A stretch of 64,000 nt of DNA from Erigeron canadensis (GCF_010389155.1 NC_057769.1:17546735-17610734); one strand, 5' to 3'. Numbered from the stretch's first letter, positions 23,601 to 34,812 are shown. A program made the numbers and translations. The notes: generated by a model not told the origin, from the letters alone.

Positions 23601-25337
23601 TTCGGAAGAGATTAAGTGAGCTTGAACAACAATGTCGACCGGCCACTATCTTAAGAAGTCGGGATGATCAAAATCCGGATGATCAACCCGAGGGGGAGAA
23701 TAATGCTCAAGATAGTGGAGAAGGTCATAATACAACACAAGAAGCAAATGTTCAAGAGGTAACAGAAGGAAATCAAGATCAAAGTCAAAGTGTGAATATT
23801 CCTACATCGTCTCAAGCTCATCAAGTTCATAATTCTGATTCAGATGATCTGCCTCCACTTGTTAAATATATCTCTCACTACTACTCAACTACATCAAGTT
23901 CTGATCAATCTAGTGATCTTGATCCGTTTCAACCAGGGAAGAGGACAGATGATGACAGTGATTCTGATTCGGATGATTCTAATGATGCTCCACCAAGACC
24001 TGCTATGTCTCAAGAACAATTTGAGAAAGATATCTTTGAAGAAATTGTCTATGATCTAAGAGATACAAATAATCTTGACACTCCAAGAGAGCTTAGCATG
24101 GGCATTAGACATCCAAGAATCACTCGAGACAAAATCTGGCAAATTAATGAAGGATATTTTCATGAGAATTATGCACAAATGCTGAATCTGAATATCAGAC
24201 CTGAAGAGTTAGTATGCAGGGCTAGATACATTGAAGAAAGAGCCTTCCTGATTTACTGCTCATCTGAGGAAAGACTCAACATGACCTTGAATAGGTTGAG
24301 AGCATTCTTTTTTTCAGACATCAAAATCAAAGGGATGCATATTTGGAAATGATGAATGCTGAAAGCATAGTAAGAAGTGAAGAGTGGTATAATCAGTTCC
24401 AGAGTCCAATTACAAGAGTGTTAACATTAATTGCTCCTATCAAGTATCAGAATCAAAGACTTGTCCGATTTAGAGTTCAAAGAGCTGATGGTCACATCTA
24501 TGCTATTCATGAAGAATCTTTTCAATTCTTACCAATCTCTGACATCCTCTTTCTCTACAACCAGTATGCTCTTTTAATCACAAAGACTCCAGATCAACTC
24601 CTTGCTTATGAAGCTCTGAAGAGTCACATTCAGGCTTTAATCAGATATTATGAGTTCAATGATTTCCAGATTGGTCTAGAAAGGAGAACAAGAATAATTA
24701 ATCTCACGAGACCAATACAGAGAGCAGGAGGTTATGAGTTGGATTCTTATCAGATTGGAGATCCAATAGAAGAATTGGATGGATTTGTTTTCATAAACAG
24801 TTTCAGGGGAAAAATCTTTGTCCGTGCATCTGATTTCCCAAGTATTCAGATGGCACTCTGAAATATTGTTTATTCTTCCTCAGAGCCATTCATGATAATC
24901 CTGATCCCAGTGAAAATGAAAACATCCAGATTCAAAGAGAAAGACACATAAGAAGGATCCAAGAGACAATTGACATGCGTCAAAGAGTTAGAGATCTTAT
25001 TGCTGTCAGAACTATTAGACCAAGAGAAGGAATCATTCATACTGAGACAGGTTCATGGGTTCTTTGGAATCCAAGTCATGAACGAGGTCCTCATAATATT
25101 CCTCCAGTTAACTTTCAAGATAATATCAGATTGCCTGATGAACGTCCAGAAGGTGCTAACTGGCATTTCATTCCTAAGAGGTATTGGAATGACTCTTGGA
25201 ATAGTTACAAGAAAAGAGCTTTTTGGAATTCTATGAAAGATAAACCATCTACATCAAAAGCAGCTCAAGATTACAAGAAAAGAAAGAACAAGAAAAGACG
25301 AGCTGAGAAAAGAAGGAGGAGGAACAGAAGGAACTGA
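20617..25337 (+). pseudogene. Env-like (post-pol) ORF of element B, nearly complete
   Basis: ATG at 20617-20619 starts a frame that shifts by one near 20697 and joins a frame open to 24352. Further single shifts lie near 24310 (a T7 run) and about 24840; the last frame ends at 25335-25337. Total about 1570 codons. N-terminal domain (to about residue 270): F-x-F-E-L...F-N-L-D-D-F-R-R-Y-L-R-L, a long helical middle, then IPFIRFLSAIVRSI. Next a Lys-rich region, Pro/Ser/Thr-rich repeats, an S9-type serine run, a short coiled coil near 23590 and a second globular part. It ends in an Arg/Lys tail (KKRRAEKRRRRNRRN). No membrane segment is obvious. The basic tail suggests nucleic-acid binding. Function unknown. 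Confidence 0.75.
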
Positions 25338-25357
25338 TTGTAGACAACCAAGCACTA

Positions 25358-25367
25358 CGGGGGAGAA
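25358..25367 (+). other. Polypurine tract of element B
   Basis: CGGGGGGAGAA-like tract ending directly at the TGTTAG of the 3' LTR. Primes plus-strand synthesis. Confidence 0.85.
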
Positions 25368-25637
25368 TGTTAGAAATTCAAAATAGTGCTTAGTTGTATT
25401 TCCTTACTTTTGTTATTATGTAAATGTAATATAAGGTTGAGGAGGAGTTTATGTATTTACTTAGAGTATAAATACCCCTCAAGCCTTAACCTTTTGTAAC
25501 CTTTAGTCACATATTGCAAAATATATTTCCAAGCTTTTCACACATACATCTTTGTCTCTTTCAATACACACACACATCCACCATTGTTACTCACCTTACT
25601 ACCGCATTCGAACACGAACGATTCATGCTATATTACA
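25368..25637 (+). repeat. 3' LTR of element B (270 bp)
   Basis: Starts TGTTAGAAATTC and ends ATTACA. Compared with the 5' copy it has GAGGAGGAG for GAGGGGGAG, lacks about ten bases of the CA-rich tract, and keeps the canonical terminal CA. AGGTC follows at 25638. Confidence 0.93.
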
Positions 25638-25642
25638 AGGTC
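25638..25642. repeat. Target-site duplication AGGTC, right copy
   Basis: Pairs with 15214-15218; the interrupted env-like ORF of A resumes here. Confidence 0.92.
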
Positions 25643-26074
25643 TGAAGCCATAAGAAAGGTTGATTAAGCCAACACCTTTGAAGAAGATTAAGAATCAAGA
25701 TGGCACATTTCGTTTTGAACAACGAAGGATTAAATGTGTTAAGAAGGTTCCCGCTATCAGATGGGATCAAGATATGCTGACAGAGATGACATTTTGGCAA
25801 ATAGATATCAAGTCAGGCAAAGCACAGATGTTCGTTGATGATTCACAAGAACAAATGTTGCTACGCATGTATGATCCAATGCAGGTTGTCAACTTGTCAA
25901 GAGGTGATTAGAGAAGACTTTTGGATACATCTTGTTCAGCAGTGGAATATTGGAGAGTTGAAGAAAGGCGCTATCGCAACATTCTCGCACATTGTTTGCA
26001 AGAGAGAATTCATGCGAATAGCACAAGACTTTTGTTTAATGGATAGCTTTGAAGTTCAAGTTCGAAGACTTTAA
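25643..26074 (+). pseudogene. Env-like ORF of element A, C-terminal part
   Basis: Coding-like sequence resumes after element B. The frame of 25660-25911 (KKIKNQDGTFRFEQRRIK...) ends in TAG. It continues after a frame change in the frame of 25835-26074, which ends 22 bp before the polypurine tract. So the env-like ORF of A reaches almost to its 3' LTR, as in B and D. Function unknown. Confidence 0.6.
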
Positions 26075-26095
26075 AGAGATCTAGTTGCAATCGTC

Positions 26096-26103
26096 AAGGG
26101 GAG
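26096..26103 (+). other. Polypurine tract of element A
   Basis: AAGGGGAG followed by TC and the TGTAG of the LTR. Confidence 0.75.
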
Positions 26104-26105
26104 TC

Positions 26106-26752
26106 TGTAGATGCAGATTCGTTGTGACAATCGCAACATAGATTTGATTATCGTTTATGTTTTTAGGAACTATGTTTGTAATCATTTAAATAAGAAATTG
26201 TGTTGATATTTAATGATTACGTTTGCACTTCAATATTATATCTGTTTGTGTTTTGTATTGTGTTTGTGTGTTTTGCAGGTACAAGAACATAGAATCAAGG
26301 TTTATAAGTGTCGTAGAACACTTGAACGATGATTGGATGTTATGTACGAGCCAAACAAAGCTAAACAAAGAGTCAAAGGTTGTCCCTCGTGCTAACGTCA
26401 TCAGCATGTAGGCAAGTCGAATGATTTATTGTTTCGGGCATAATCTGCGATTAAGGCCTAAATCCACACGATCCAATACATAACTAGTATAAATACAAGA
26501 CCTAATCTACGGAATTAGGTTAATCGTTTTGGTAAATCTTAGAAGATATTCACGAAATTACGAATTAAGGTTAATTGTTCCTTCGTGTGATCTCCTACAC
26601 GAACCACAAGCCTTGTGCATCTCCTTGGGTTGGTTAATTGCTCATTAATTGACGGAAGGCAATAGCAATCTAGTTATCTCAAGAGGATTCCGCACTCTTG
26701 ACATAATGAATCACGTTTTATTACGATCCACGCAACAATAGGGTACCTTACA
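26106..26752 (+). repeat. 3' LTR of element A (about 647 bp)
   Basis: Starts TGTAGATGCAG just after the polypurine tract and ends ...CCTTACA. The end is set by the point where homology to the leader of B begins in the next base (GAAAG). Contains a CRE-like TAACGTCA (26393-26400) and TATAAATA (26488-26495). Its partner LTR lies outside the window, so identity cannot be measured. Confidence 0.75.
26393..26495 (+). promoter_or_regulatory. LTR promoter of element A
   Basis: TAACGTCA about 90 bp before TATAAATA. The wider CTCGTGCTAACGTCATCA context matches the three TGACGTCA sites before the env-like ORF. Confidence 0.55.
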
Positions 26753-26757
26753 GAAAG
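26753..26757. repeat. Putative target-site duplication GAAAG of element A, right copy
   Basis: GAAAG follows the CA end of A and is also present at the matching place in the uninterrupted leader of B. The left copy would be outside the window, so this is a prediction. Confidence 0.45.
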
Positions 26758-26759
26758 TT

Positions 26760-27272
26760 AGGACGATCTCCTCAAGATCGTCTCAGCTCACTGATTCTAG
26801 GACGATCCTGACAAGATCGTCCCAGCTTCTTTGAAAAGTTGTTGTGGTTTGGTTGATCATTTGAAATCGTTGTGATTAGGAATCACACACTTCCTGGGTA
26901 ACTAATCTCATTTATTGGTTTTGCTCAAATTTCTTTCAATCCATTTCATACTGAAACTCTGTCCAATTTTTACAAAAATACTTAGAAAATTTCTTCAAGT
27001 ATTCAACTCTAGGACGATCTTCCTCCAAGACCATCTCATTTCCAGAATTTCAAAACGATTCTCTCAAGATCGTTTCATTTCACTTCATTTCCTTTCATTT
27101 CATTTCTTAATTTCAATTCCAAAACTTACTTCAATCTCAATTTCATTCCATACTTAGCCAAATTTCTTTCAAAGTTTCCAAGACGATCTCATTCAAAATC
27201 GTTTCAACTGTCTTTCACTCAAGACGATCTTGCCTAGAACGATCTTCTTTCAAGATCGTTTCATTTCCTGAT
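26760..27272 (+). repeat. ACGATC...GATCGT palindrome array in leader of C
   Basis: About six imperfect palindromes, such as GACGATCTCCTCAAGATCGTC (from about 26763) and the pair near 26803 and 27223. The arms match B but the centre is C/A-rich. The region aligns with 15968-16500 of B, including the stretch AGGAATCACACACTTCC. Confidence 0.75.
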
Positions 27273-27321
27273 TTTTCCAACTCTTATTTCATTTCAAGTT
27301 TCAAAATCAAATCTCTTTCAA

Positions 27322-30300
27322 ATAGCTTCTCGTGAAGCATTGGCATTGGGTTCAGATACAAGACCTCCAGTTCTCTACCGTGGTTCCTATGGACTATGGA
27401 AGAAAAGATTTATGAATTATGTGGAATGTCAACCAAATGGTCACCTGCTTAAAGATTCCATTCTTAATGGACTTGCAGTTCATCGCCATCCCACTACTGG
27501 TGCAATACTGACTCTTGATCTTTTGAATGCTGAACAAAAAGATAGAACAGCTGCAGATAACAGAGCTAGATCATGCTTATACAAAGCTCTACCAGATGAA
27601 ATTTATGGCTTTGTTGATTCTTATGATACAGCCAAGGAAATATGGGATGAGGTGGCAAGACAAATGGAAGGATCTGACGTGACTTCAACAATAAGATTGA
27701 CAAATGCGTTGACTGAGTTTGACAACTTCAGCAAATTGCCAAATGAATCTCTAGAGGCTGTCTACTGTAGGTTCTGCAATGTCATAAATGAACTTAGGAA
27801 GAACAATGTGAAGAAATCAGAGATTGAGTTAAACATCAAATTCATCAAAGCTCTAGGTCTAGAATGGGAAGATTTTGGAACATCAAAATCTGACCAAGTT
27901 CACCATGCATAATCTTCATGAATCCTTCAAACTCAATGAACATCAAGTTCTAAACAAAGCTTCATCAAACAAAATGCCAGAAGTTGTATCTTTTGATCCT
28001 TTGGCATTGATTGTTGAAAAGAAGGTTTCTGAAGCACTTAAAAGGCAAATGGTAGTTGTTTCTTCATCTGATGAGGGGGGAGATGATATGATGGCTACAA
28101 GAGATGGTGTCTCAGATGAACTATATCAAGCTCTTGCCGCGGTAAGTAAGCATTTCAAGAAGAAATTCTACAAAGCGAGGCCAACAAACAACAATCTCCC
28201 TTCTTCTACAAGTGCATTTCCAAAGAAGGAACACTATCATTCAAAAAGTTATGAGCAAGGTGAAAGGAAGTGGATCAAAGCATGGTGAGAACAAAGAAGG
28301 ATTTGAGAAACCAGTTGTTGAGAAGGGTAAAACATCAGACAAAAAGTGCTACAACTATGGAAATCCTGGTCATTTTACTATTGATTGTAAGCAACCTCGA
28401 AAGCGGAACTACGAGTACTACAAGCAGAAGATGCTTTTAGCCAAACAAGTTGAAGCTGGACATGCTTTGCTCACTGAAGATGACAAATGGCTATTGCTCT
28501 CCGATGATGAGGATGAAGATCTCTCTGCTAATGTTGGCTTTATGGCAAGATTGGCCAAGGACAAGGTTTTAGAAGCAGAAAGCACTGATGATGAGTGCCC
28601 GGATGATGAGGTAAATCTCGACTCTACTTTTTCATCAATTAAGGATAAAGAGTCATGTAGATAAGCTTTGTCAAACTTGACAATTTATATTAAGTATTTA
28701 GCCAACAAAAACAAAAAGTTGCAAAATAGTATTTCATTGTCTAAAAGTGAATTTTCAAAACTTCTTGAAAAACATTCAAAATTACTTTTTGAACATGATG
28801 CTATTAAACAAGACTTTCAATCATATAACGACCAAGTGTTGGTTAAACAATGTGAGTTGAATGCCTCTCCTGATTCTAAGTTATTACAAAAATGTCATAA
28901 TCTTGAAAAGACCATTCAAGATATTGAAAAAACCAATCAAGATCTTGAAATTCAAAAGACCATTGAATGGCTTCGGGCAAATGCTAGACAATTGAATGTT
29001 GACATTCTCAATAAGAAGCTTCAAGAAGCTAAACAAAACAATGTTGAACTCGAAAGGAAGATTTATGACTTAAATCATACTTGTTTTCTAAAAGGCGTTG
29101 AGATTGAAAATCTTGAAAAACAAGTTGAGGAATTTAAAAATAATATACTTTTCTATCAAGAGAAGTTATATAAAGTTGAACAAAACCCTCTCTTGGATTT
29201 CACTGCCTATTTTAACAAGTCAAAAATTGCAAAAGATGATCTTCTTCTCGGGTTGGGATTTGAGAATATCACACCATTGCAAAAAGCCAAGGATGAAATA
29301 GAATCTTTGTATGATGAAAAATTTCTTCGACTTGGTATGGTACAACAATTTATTTGTCCATTCGATAACGAATTTGAGACCGATGAAGTTGAGAAACCAA
29401 AAGATGAATTTTTGGTTAATTATGATGCTCTAAATGCTTCTTACAAAACAAAAGAGTCTTCAATTTTTAAATTGGAAGAAATTGCATCGAATTTTTAAAA
29501 CCAAGAATCTGTCTGTCCTCCACCTAAACCAACTAAAATGTATATTCCATCAACATTTTTGGAAAAACAAATAGAAGGTTTACAACAAAAGGTGGATTCT
29601 CAACAAAAAGTCATTGATCATCTCAAGTCTCAAAGTCCAAATTCAGAGGATAAATTGGTTGTTGTACATGCTAAGAAAGTTTGTGAGAATGTTTCTACTC
29701 AAACTGACCTAATTGATTTAGTAGAACATTCAACCCAAACTACTTGTGCTTCATCTAGAAATTCCTCCACTCAGACCTTGACTAATTCTCTTGGATGTAC
29801 TTATCAAGATACAGCTACCTCTATAGCTGATGATTATGTGCAATCTGATTTATCTTATGACGAACTTGCGCATAGTTTAGTTTTGGTATGGTACTTTTAT
29901 AGGTTTTTCACATGCAATAATCTTGATGAGTTAGTTGTTCACCCTAAGCTTAGTGCTAGTATAGATGTTGATACTTCTACTCAATTTTCTTGTGAGACCG
30001 AAGATGTGTCAGTTCAAGTTGACCTAATTTCTGAGACTACACGTGATGTGAAGTTGGACACCAAGATTTCTAATTGTTCAAAACTTTTGAAAAAATCTAA
30101 AACAAATCACTCTCCAATGCAATTTCATTTTGCAAATGATTTCACTAAAGATGATTTTGATAAATTCATGGAGAAAGATCATGTTTTTGATTCAGAAACA
30201 GAAAAAAAGATTGAATCTACCAAAATCAAAGTTGAAACAAAAGATAAATCTAAACCTCAGAATCCAATTTTCAAAGCTCCAACTTCATGCTACTCAAAGG

Positions 30301-31117
30301 AACGAGTTAAGACCAAACTCGTCAAGACTGAACCAAAGACTATTAAGTTTGAACCAAAAGTTCCTACCCCAGTTAAACATGTCAAAAAGGAACAAGCAGA
30401 GACCGCACCCAGACTTAAGTACACCAAAGTGAAACTTCCGAAAGACTATCCCAAAGCTTCTCCATCTAACTCTCAATCTAGTTCTTTACCTAAGGTGTCT
30501 AAGTCTAGCTCAGGGTTGCTAAATAAGGACACATCGAATGGTTCAACTAAGTATAGGGATAGATATGGATGGTTTTTTCATGATAAACCAAAGAAGCAAG
30601 AAGTTTTCTCACCTCCAAAAGAAACCAAAACAATGAAAGTGTTTAAAACCCCTCGTTCTAATCTTCTTAGTTTCAATTCAAGAGGTGGAAAGAGCATAAA
30701 TAGTGATACTAAATAGGTAGCTAAGTCATTAGACCTAAGATCACTAGTAAGCATGTTGAGGAAAAGAAGAAGAGGAGGAGGAGAAAGAGGAATAATAGGA
30801 AGAAGAGAGTTCCTATTGATCTGAACAATTCATCTTTGAAAAACAATGTTAATAATATCAAAGCAATGCCTTGTGGGTCTGTAAACAATTTTAATTCTCG
30901 TGCTTGTGTGAATGATTTGAATGCTGATAGACATGTTACTTTTAATTCTAATGTGAATGTGCGTACCTTTTATCCAAATGTGCTTATTGAGGATGTGCTT
31001 GTGAATGCATATGTTGATTCTAAAGCATGTCTGTATGCATTTCCTAAGTTATATACCCTGCATGTGTTAACTAACCACAAACGACCCGTTTTCAAGTGGG
31101 TACCTAAAGTCGGTTAA
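27322..31117 (+). pseudogene. gag of element C (UBN2 capsid, damaged zinc knuckle, coiled coil)
   Basis: The frame opens at 27322 with ATA where an ATG is expected, so the start codon seems lost by G-to-A. Domains: UBN2-type capsid (27340-27900), zinc knuckle at 28347-28388 read as CYNYGNPGHFTIDC, in which the second Cys is Tyr, then Asp/Glu-rich sequence, a long coiled coil (28668-29480), a second coiled coil (29538-29640), Thr/Lys-rich sequence, a basic cluster (about 30760-30815, K/R-rich) and the KWVPK end. Breaks: frame changes near 27885, 28260 and 30740; stops at 28662, 29496 and 30714. Final stop 31115-31117. Its coiled-coil part is the relative of the B protein. Confidence 0.85.
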
Positions 31118-31134
31118 ATTTCTTTGATTGCAGG
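31115..31134 (+). promoter_or_regulatory. Acceptor-like TTTGATTGCAG at gag/pol boundary of C
   Basis: Sixteen bases after the gag TAA, a T-rich run ends in CAG (31131-31133) followed by G; the protease frame (different from gag) begins there. Same arrangement as in A and D. Confidence 0.4.
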
Positions 31135-34100
31135 AAATAACCATCTGTGTTTGGATACTTGATTCCGGGTGTTCAAAACACATGACTGGCAATAAAGCAT
31201 TGCTCAAGAACTTTATCGAACGATTCATAGGAACTGTTCGATTTGGGAACAACAATTTCGCTCCTATCTTAGGTTATGGAGACATTGAACGCAATGGAGA
31301 CATCAAGAAAGTTCACTATGTTAAAGGGTTTAAGTCAAAACTTGTTCAGTGTTGGACAATTCTGTGATAACAATCTTCAAGTTCTTTTTCGACAATCTCT
31401 TTGCAAAGTCCAAACTCTAGATGGAGTTGACATTCTTTGTGACGACCGTGATGATAACCTTTTTACCATTAATCTCGATGATAACCAACCAACCGATAAT
31501 ATTTGTCTCATTTCAAAGGCTAAGTCAAAGAATTATTGGTTATGGCATAGAAGGCTTTCTCATCTAAATTTTCCAACAATCAATACTTTAGTCAACAAGC
31601 ATCTTGTTGAAGGCTTACCAGACTATAAGTATGAAAGTGAGCATGTCTGTCCTTCTTGTGCTGTTGGGAAGATTAAGTGAGCTTCTCATAAACCTAAGAA
31701 ATCTCCAAATTCGTTAGCACCGCTTCATTTGCTTCACATGGATCTTTGTGGGCCGATGAAAGTACAAAGCCGAAATGGGAAGAAATACATCTTGGTTATT
31801 GTTGATGATTATTCAGGATATACTTGGGTCAAGTTTCTTGCATCCAAAGATGAAACAACTCAGATTTTGATTGATTTCATATCTTCTACTCAAGTAAATC
31901 TTCAACTACCAGTTCGTTACATCCTTTCGGATAACGGTACTGAGTTCAAGAATGCCGTTTTTGACGAGTTTTGTAAATCCAAGGGCATTACTCACCAATT
32001 CTCTGTGGTTCGTACGCCACAAAAAAACAGTGTCGTTGAAAAGAGAAATCGAACGCTAGTGGAAGCAGCAAGGACAATGCTTGCTTATTCCAAGTTACCA
32101 TCAAATATGTGGGTTGAAGCTGTTGACACTGCTTGTCACACTCATAATCGGTCCATTGTTAATCAGCGTTTCGAGAAGACTCCTTATGAGGTTGCTAACA
32201 AACGCAAACCCAACATCAACTATTTTCATATCTTTGGGTGTGTTTGTTATACTTTGAATGATCAGGAGAACCTTGGAAAGTTCAAGAAGAAAGGTGATGA
32301 AGGTTACTTTGTTGATTATTCTAAGACATCAATTGCCTATCGAATCTACAATCGCCGAACAAACACAATTCAAGAAACAATGAATGTTTGGTTTGATGAG
32401 ATGTCGGGCATGATTTTTGAGCAACAAAGTTTGCTACCAACAAGTAATGATCCAAGTGATTCAAGTACTTCAACAAGGACTTCTACTTTAGCATCTAAAT
32501 TCAAGAAGTTTCCAACTCCAACAAGTGATGAATTAGATATTCTTTTTGAAGAATTCTACAACTCCAAACCGATTCATGATGAAGAACCTCGAGTCATCGT
32601 TGAACCAATTCAGACAAATAATCCAGTTCCTGATAACAATCATGAATCATCATCAAGTTCTTCTGAGCAAGGTGCTACATCTTCTAGTAGTAGTTCTTCA
32701 TCCTCTTTTAATGATTCTTCTTCACCACCCTCTCCTAATAATTTTTCTCAAGCGAATGTTCAAGAACAACCTACCCAATTTACTCAGACAACAAATCCGA
32801 TGAATACTCCAAATGTGTATGTGTCACTTGACTTTGATCATCCATCCTATGAGGAAGTAGTTCTACCAAGATATGATTCCATCTCTCAATTAAACTCAAG
32901 TTTTAATGATGATGATGTTGATATTCATCAACAAGATTCTCTTCCTCATGATCGCAAATGGTCACGTATGCTGAAAGATCATCCTACTAATCAAATTATT
33001 GGAGATCCACAAGCTGGTGTAATTACTCGTACTTCAGTAAACGAGTGTCTTGTTGCACTTTCTCTCAGCAACATCGAACCCAAAACTGTCTCTGAAGCTC
33101 TTCGTGATCTAGAATGGGTTAAGGCTATGCAAGAAGAACTCGCACAGTTTGAAAGACTAAATGTATGGAGATTAGTTCCAAATCCGAGAAAAGATGATCC
33201 AATTGGAACAAAGTGGATTTTCAAGAACAAAAAGGATGAGAATGGAGTGGTAGTAAGGAACAAAGCTCGACTTGTTGTAAAGGGTTATCGCCAACAATCT
33301 GGTGTTGACTTCGACGAAACTTTTTCTCCAGTTTCAAGAATGGAGGCCATTCGGATTTTCCTAGCTTATGTCACAATCCGAAACTTCACTGTGTTTCAAA
33401 TGGATGTGAAGACAACTTTCTTGAATTGTGACCTCAAAGAAGAAGTTTACATTGAACAACCAGAAGGTTTTGTTGATCCTAAAAGGCCAAAACATGTCTA
33501 CAGGTTAGACAAGGCTCTCTACGGTCTTAAGCAAGCACCCCGTGCATGGTATGATTCCTTAACTACTTTCTTATTAAGAGGTGGCTTTACCAAAGGCACA
33601 ATTGACCCTACCCTGTTCATTCATAAACAAGGTAAGCATGTTCTTCTTGTCCAAATATATGTTGATGACATTATCTTTGGGTCAACCAGTCAAACATTTT
33701 GCCGAAACTTTTCATCTCTTATGGTTAATCATTTTGAAATGAGCATGATTGGGAAAATGAACTACTTTTTGGGTCTTCAAATCAAACAATTACCAAATGG
33801 AATTTTTATATCACAAGGTAAATACATAAATGATATGTTGAAAAAGTTTGATATGACTTCTTGTTCTTCAATTTCTACTCCAATGGCTGCTCGAACAAAC
33901 ATCAATGCTGATAAAAATGGGAAACCATTTGACCAAAAGAGATATCGAAGTATGATTGGTTCATTGTTGTATCTCACAGCATCTCGCCCAGATATAATGT
34001 TTGCAACATGTATGTGTGCTAGGTATCAAGCTGCTCCAACTGATTTACATTTTCAAGCTGTGAAATGAATATTTCGTTATCTGAAGGGTACACCCAATTT

Positions 34101-34504
34101 AGGTCTCTGGTATCCAAGGGATACTGGATTCAATCCAATTGCTTATTCAGATGCAGATCATGCAGGTTGTAAGCTTGATCGCAAGATCACTTCCGGTACT
34201 TTACAATTTTTATAGTGATAAAATTGTGAGTTGGTCTTCCAAGAAACAGAATTGAGTGTCACTATCAACGACTGAAGCTGAATATGTGGCTGCGGCTAGT
34301 TGTGCTCAAGTGTTATGGATGAAGACGCAACTAACTGATTATGGTCTGAAATATAATCATATCCCTATCTATTGTGATTCTCAGAGTGCCATTGCTATTG
34401 TTGGAACTAACTATCAACTTGCAGATTTGTTCACAAAACCATTGCACGAAAAGAGGTTTAACTTTCTTATCTCTAAGCTTGGCATGTTAAATCTTGAACC
34501 TTAA
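31134..34504 (+). pseudogene. pol of element C: protease, integrase, RT, truncated RNase H
   Basis: Protease DSGCSKHMTG (about 31162-31191). A frame change near 31330 leads into the pre-integrase HHCC and integrase, with D (31741-31743), D (31930-31932) and E (32038-32040). The usual QQNGVVER-type context reads QKNSVVEK here. A Ser-rich linker (32640-32740) precedes RT, with YVDD at 33658-33669. Stops: TGA at 31678 and 34066 (both in place of Arg CGA by context) and a cluster near 34213. RNase H keeps the TEAEY and CDSQSAIAI blocks but then jumps to QLADLFTKPL, so about 30 residues with the TKHI..RYHF region are missing. Inactive. Confidence 0.93.
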
Positions 34505-34618
34505 ATTATTTTGTTCTGGATACATTCTAGAAAAACAAAATACAAAATTTGAAAAGATAAAAATAAATACAAAAATAGAAAATCTTGAAAACAAACAAAA
34601 AGATTTTTTTTTCTTAAT

Positions 34619-34812
34619 GGTTTACATATATCATGTATGTAACCCTTGCTTCATAGTTCTATTTATTTCAAAATGGCTTGCATATACTCTGTATGCAACC
34701 CGTTTTCATTGTTTTATTTATTTCACAGTGGCTTATACATACTTTGTGTATAACCCTTGCTTCATAGTTTTATTTATTTCAAAGAGCCTTACATATACTC
34801 TGTATGTAACCC
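34619..34812 (+). repeat. Four tandem hairpins with compensatory changes
   Basis: A unit of 55-56 bp occurs four times. Each holds a 7-bp stem and a 7-nt loop: TTACATA/TATGTAA (34622-34642), TTGCATA/TATGCAA (34678-34698), TTATACA/TGTATAA (34733-34753), TTACATA/TATGTAA (34789-34809). Loops are TATCATG, TACTCTG, TACTTTG and TACTCTG, and each stem is followed by CCC after one base or none. Stem positions differ between copies but always change on both sides, so pairing seems to be kept. Confidence 0.8.

Larger units (their letters stand above)
15219..25637 (+). mobile_element. Element B: LTR-bounded copia derivative without pol
   Basis: Complete unit: 5' LTR 15219-15498, iMet primer-binding site 15501-15512, leader with palindromic repeats, coiled-coil gag-like ORF 16503-18346, spacer with PPT-like tracts, a second palindrome array and three stem-loops, env-like ORF 20617-25337, PPT 25358-25367, 3' LTR 25368-25637, TSD AGGTC. 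No zinc knuckle, protease, integrase, RT or RNase H is present. LTR start, leader repeats and coiled-coil protein are related to element C, which carries pol. So B is a pol-less member, mobilised in trans or deleted after insertion. The two LTRs differ by roughly ten changes plus one short indel, by eye, mostly transitions. Confidence 0.93.
1..26752 (+). mobile_element. Element A: Ty1/copia retrotransposon, 5' end outside window, twice interrupted
   Basis: A degenerate plus-strand copia element. Order seen: gag (44-1447), pol (1489-4884), a non-coding spacer with an internal promoter-like region, an env-like ORF in pieces (7721-7742, 11719-14213, 14474-15218, 25643-26074), a polypurine tract (26096-26103) and a 3' LTR (26106-26752). 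A solo LTR (7743-11713) and element B (15219-25637) are inserted in the env-like ORF, each with its own 5-bp target duplication. The right end is fixed because the sequence after 26752 aligns with the leader of element B from about 15968 (GAAAG then the ACGATC repeats), so A seems to be inserted in the leader of element C. The 5' LTR and primer-binding site of A are left of the window. Many in-frame stops make it non-functional. Confidence 0.85.

Noticed and set aside
20828..24352. A host gene, because of the unusually long intact ORF of 1174 codons
   Set aside because: It lies inside the B LTRs, in the same place and with the same N-terminal pattern as the post-pol ORFs of A and D.
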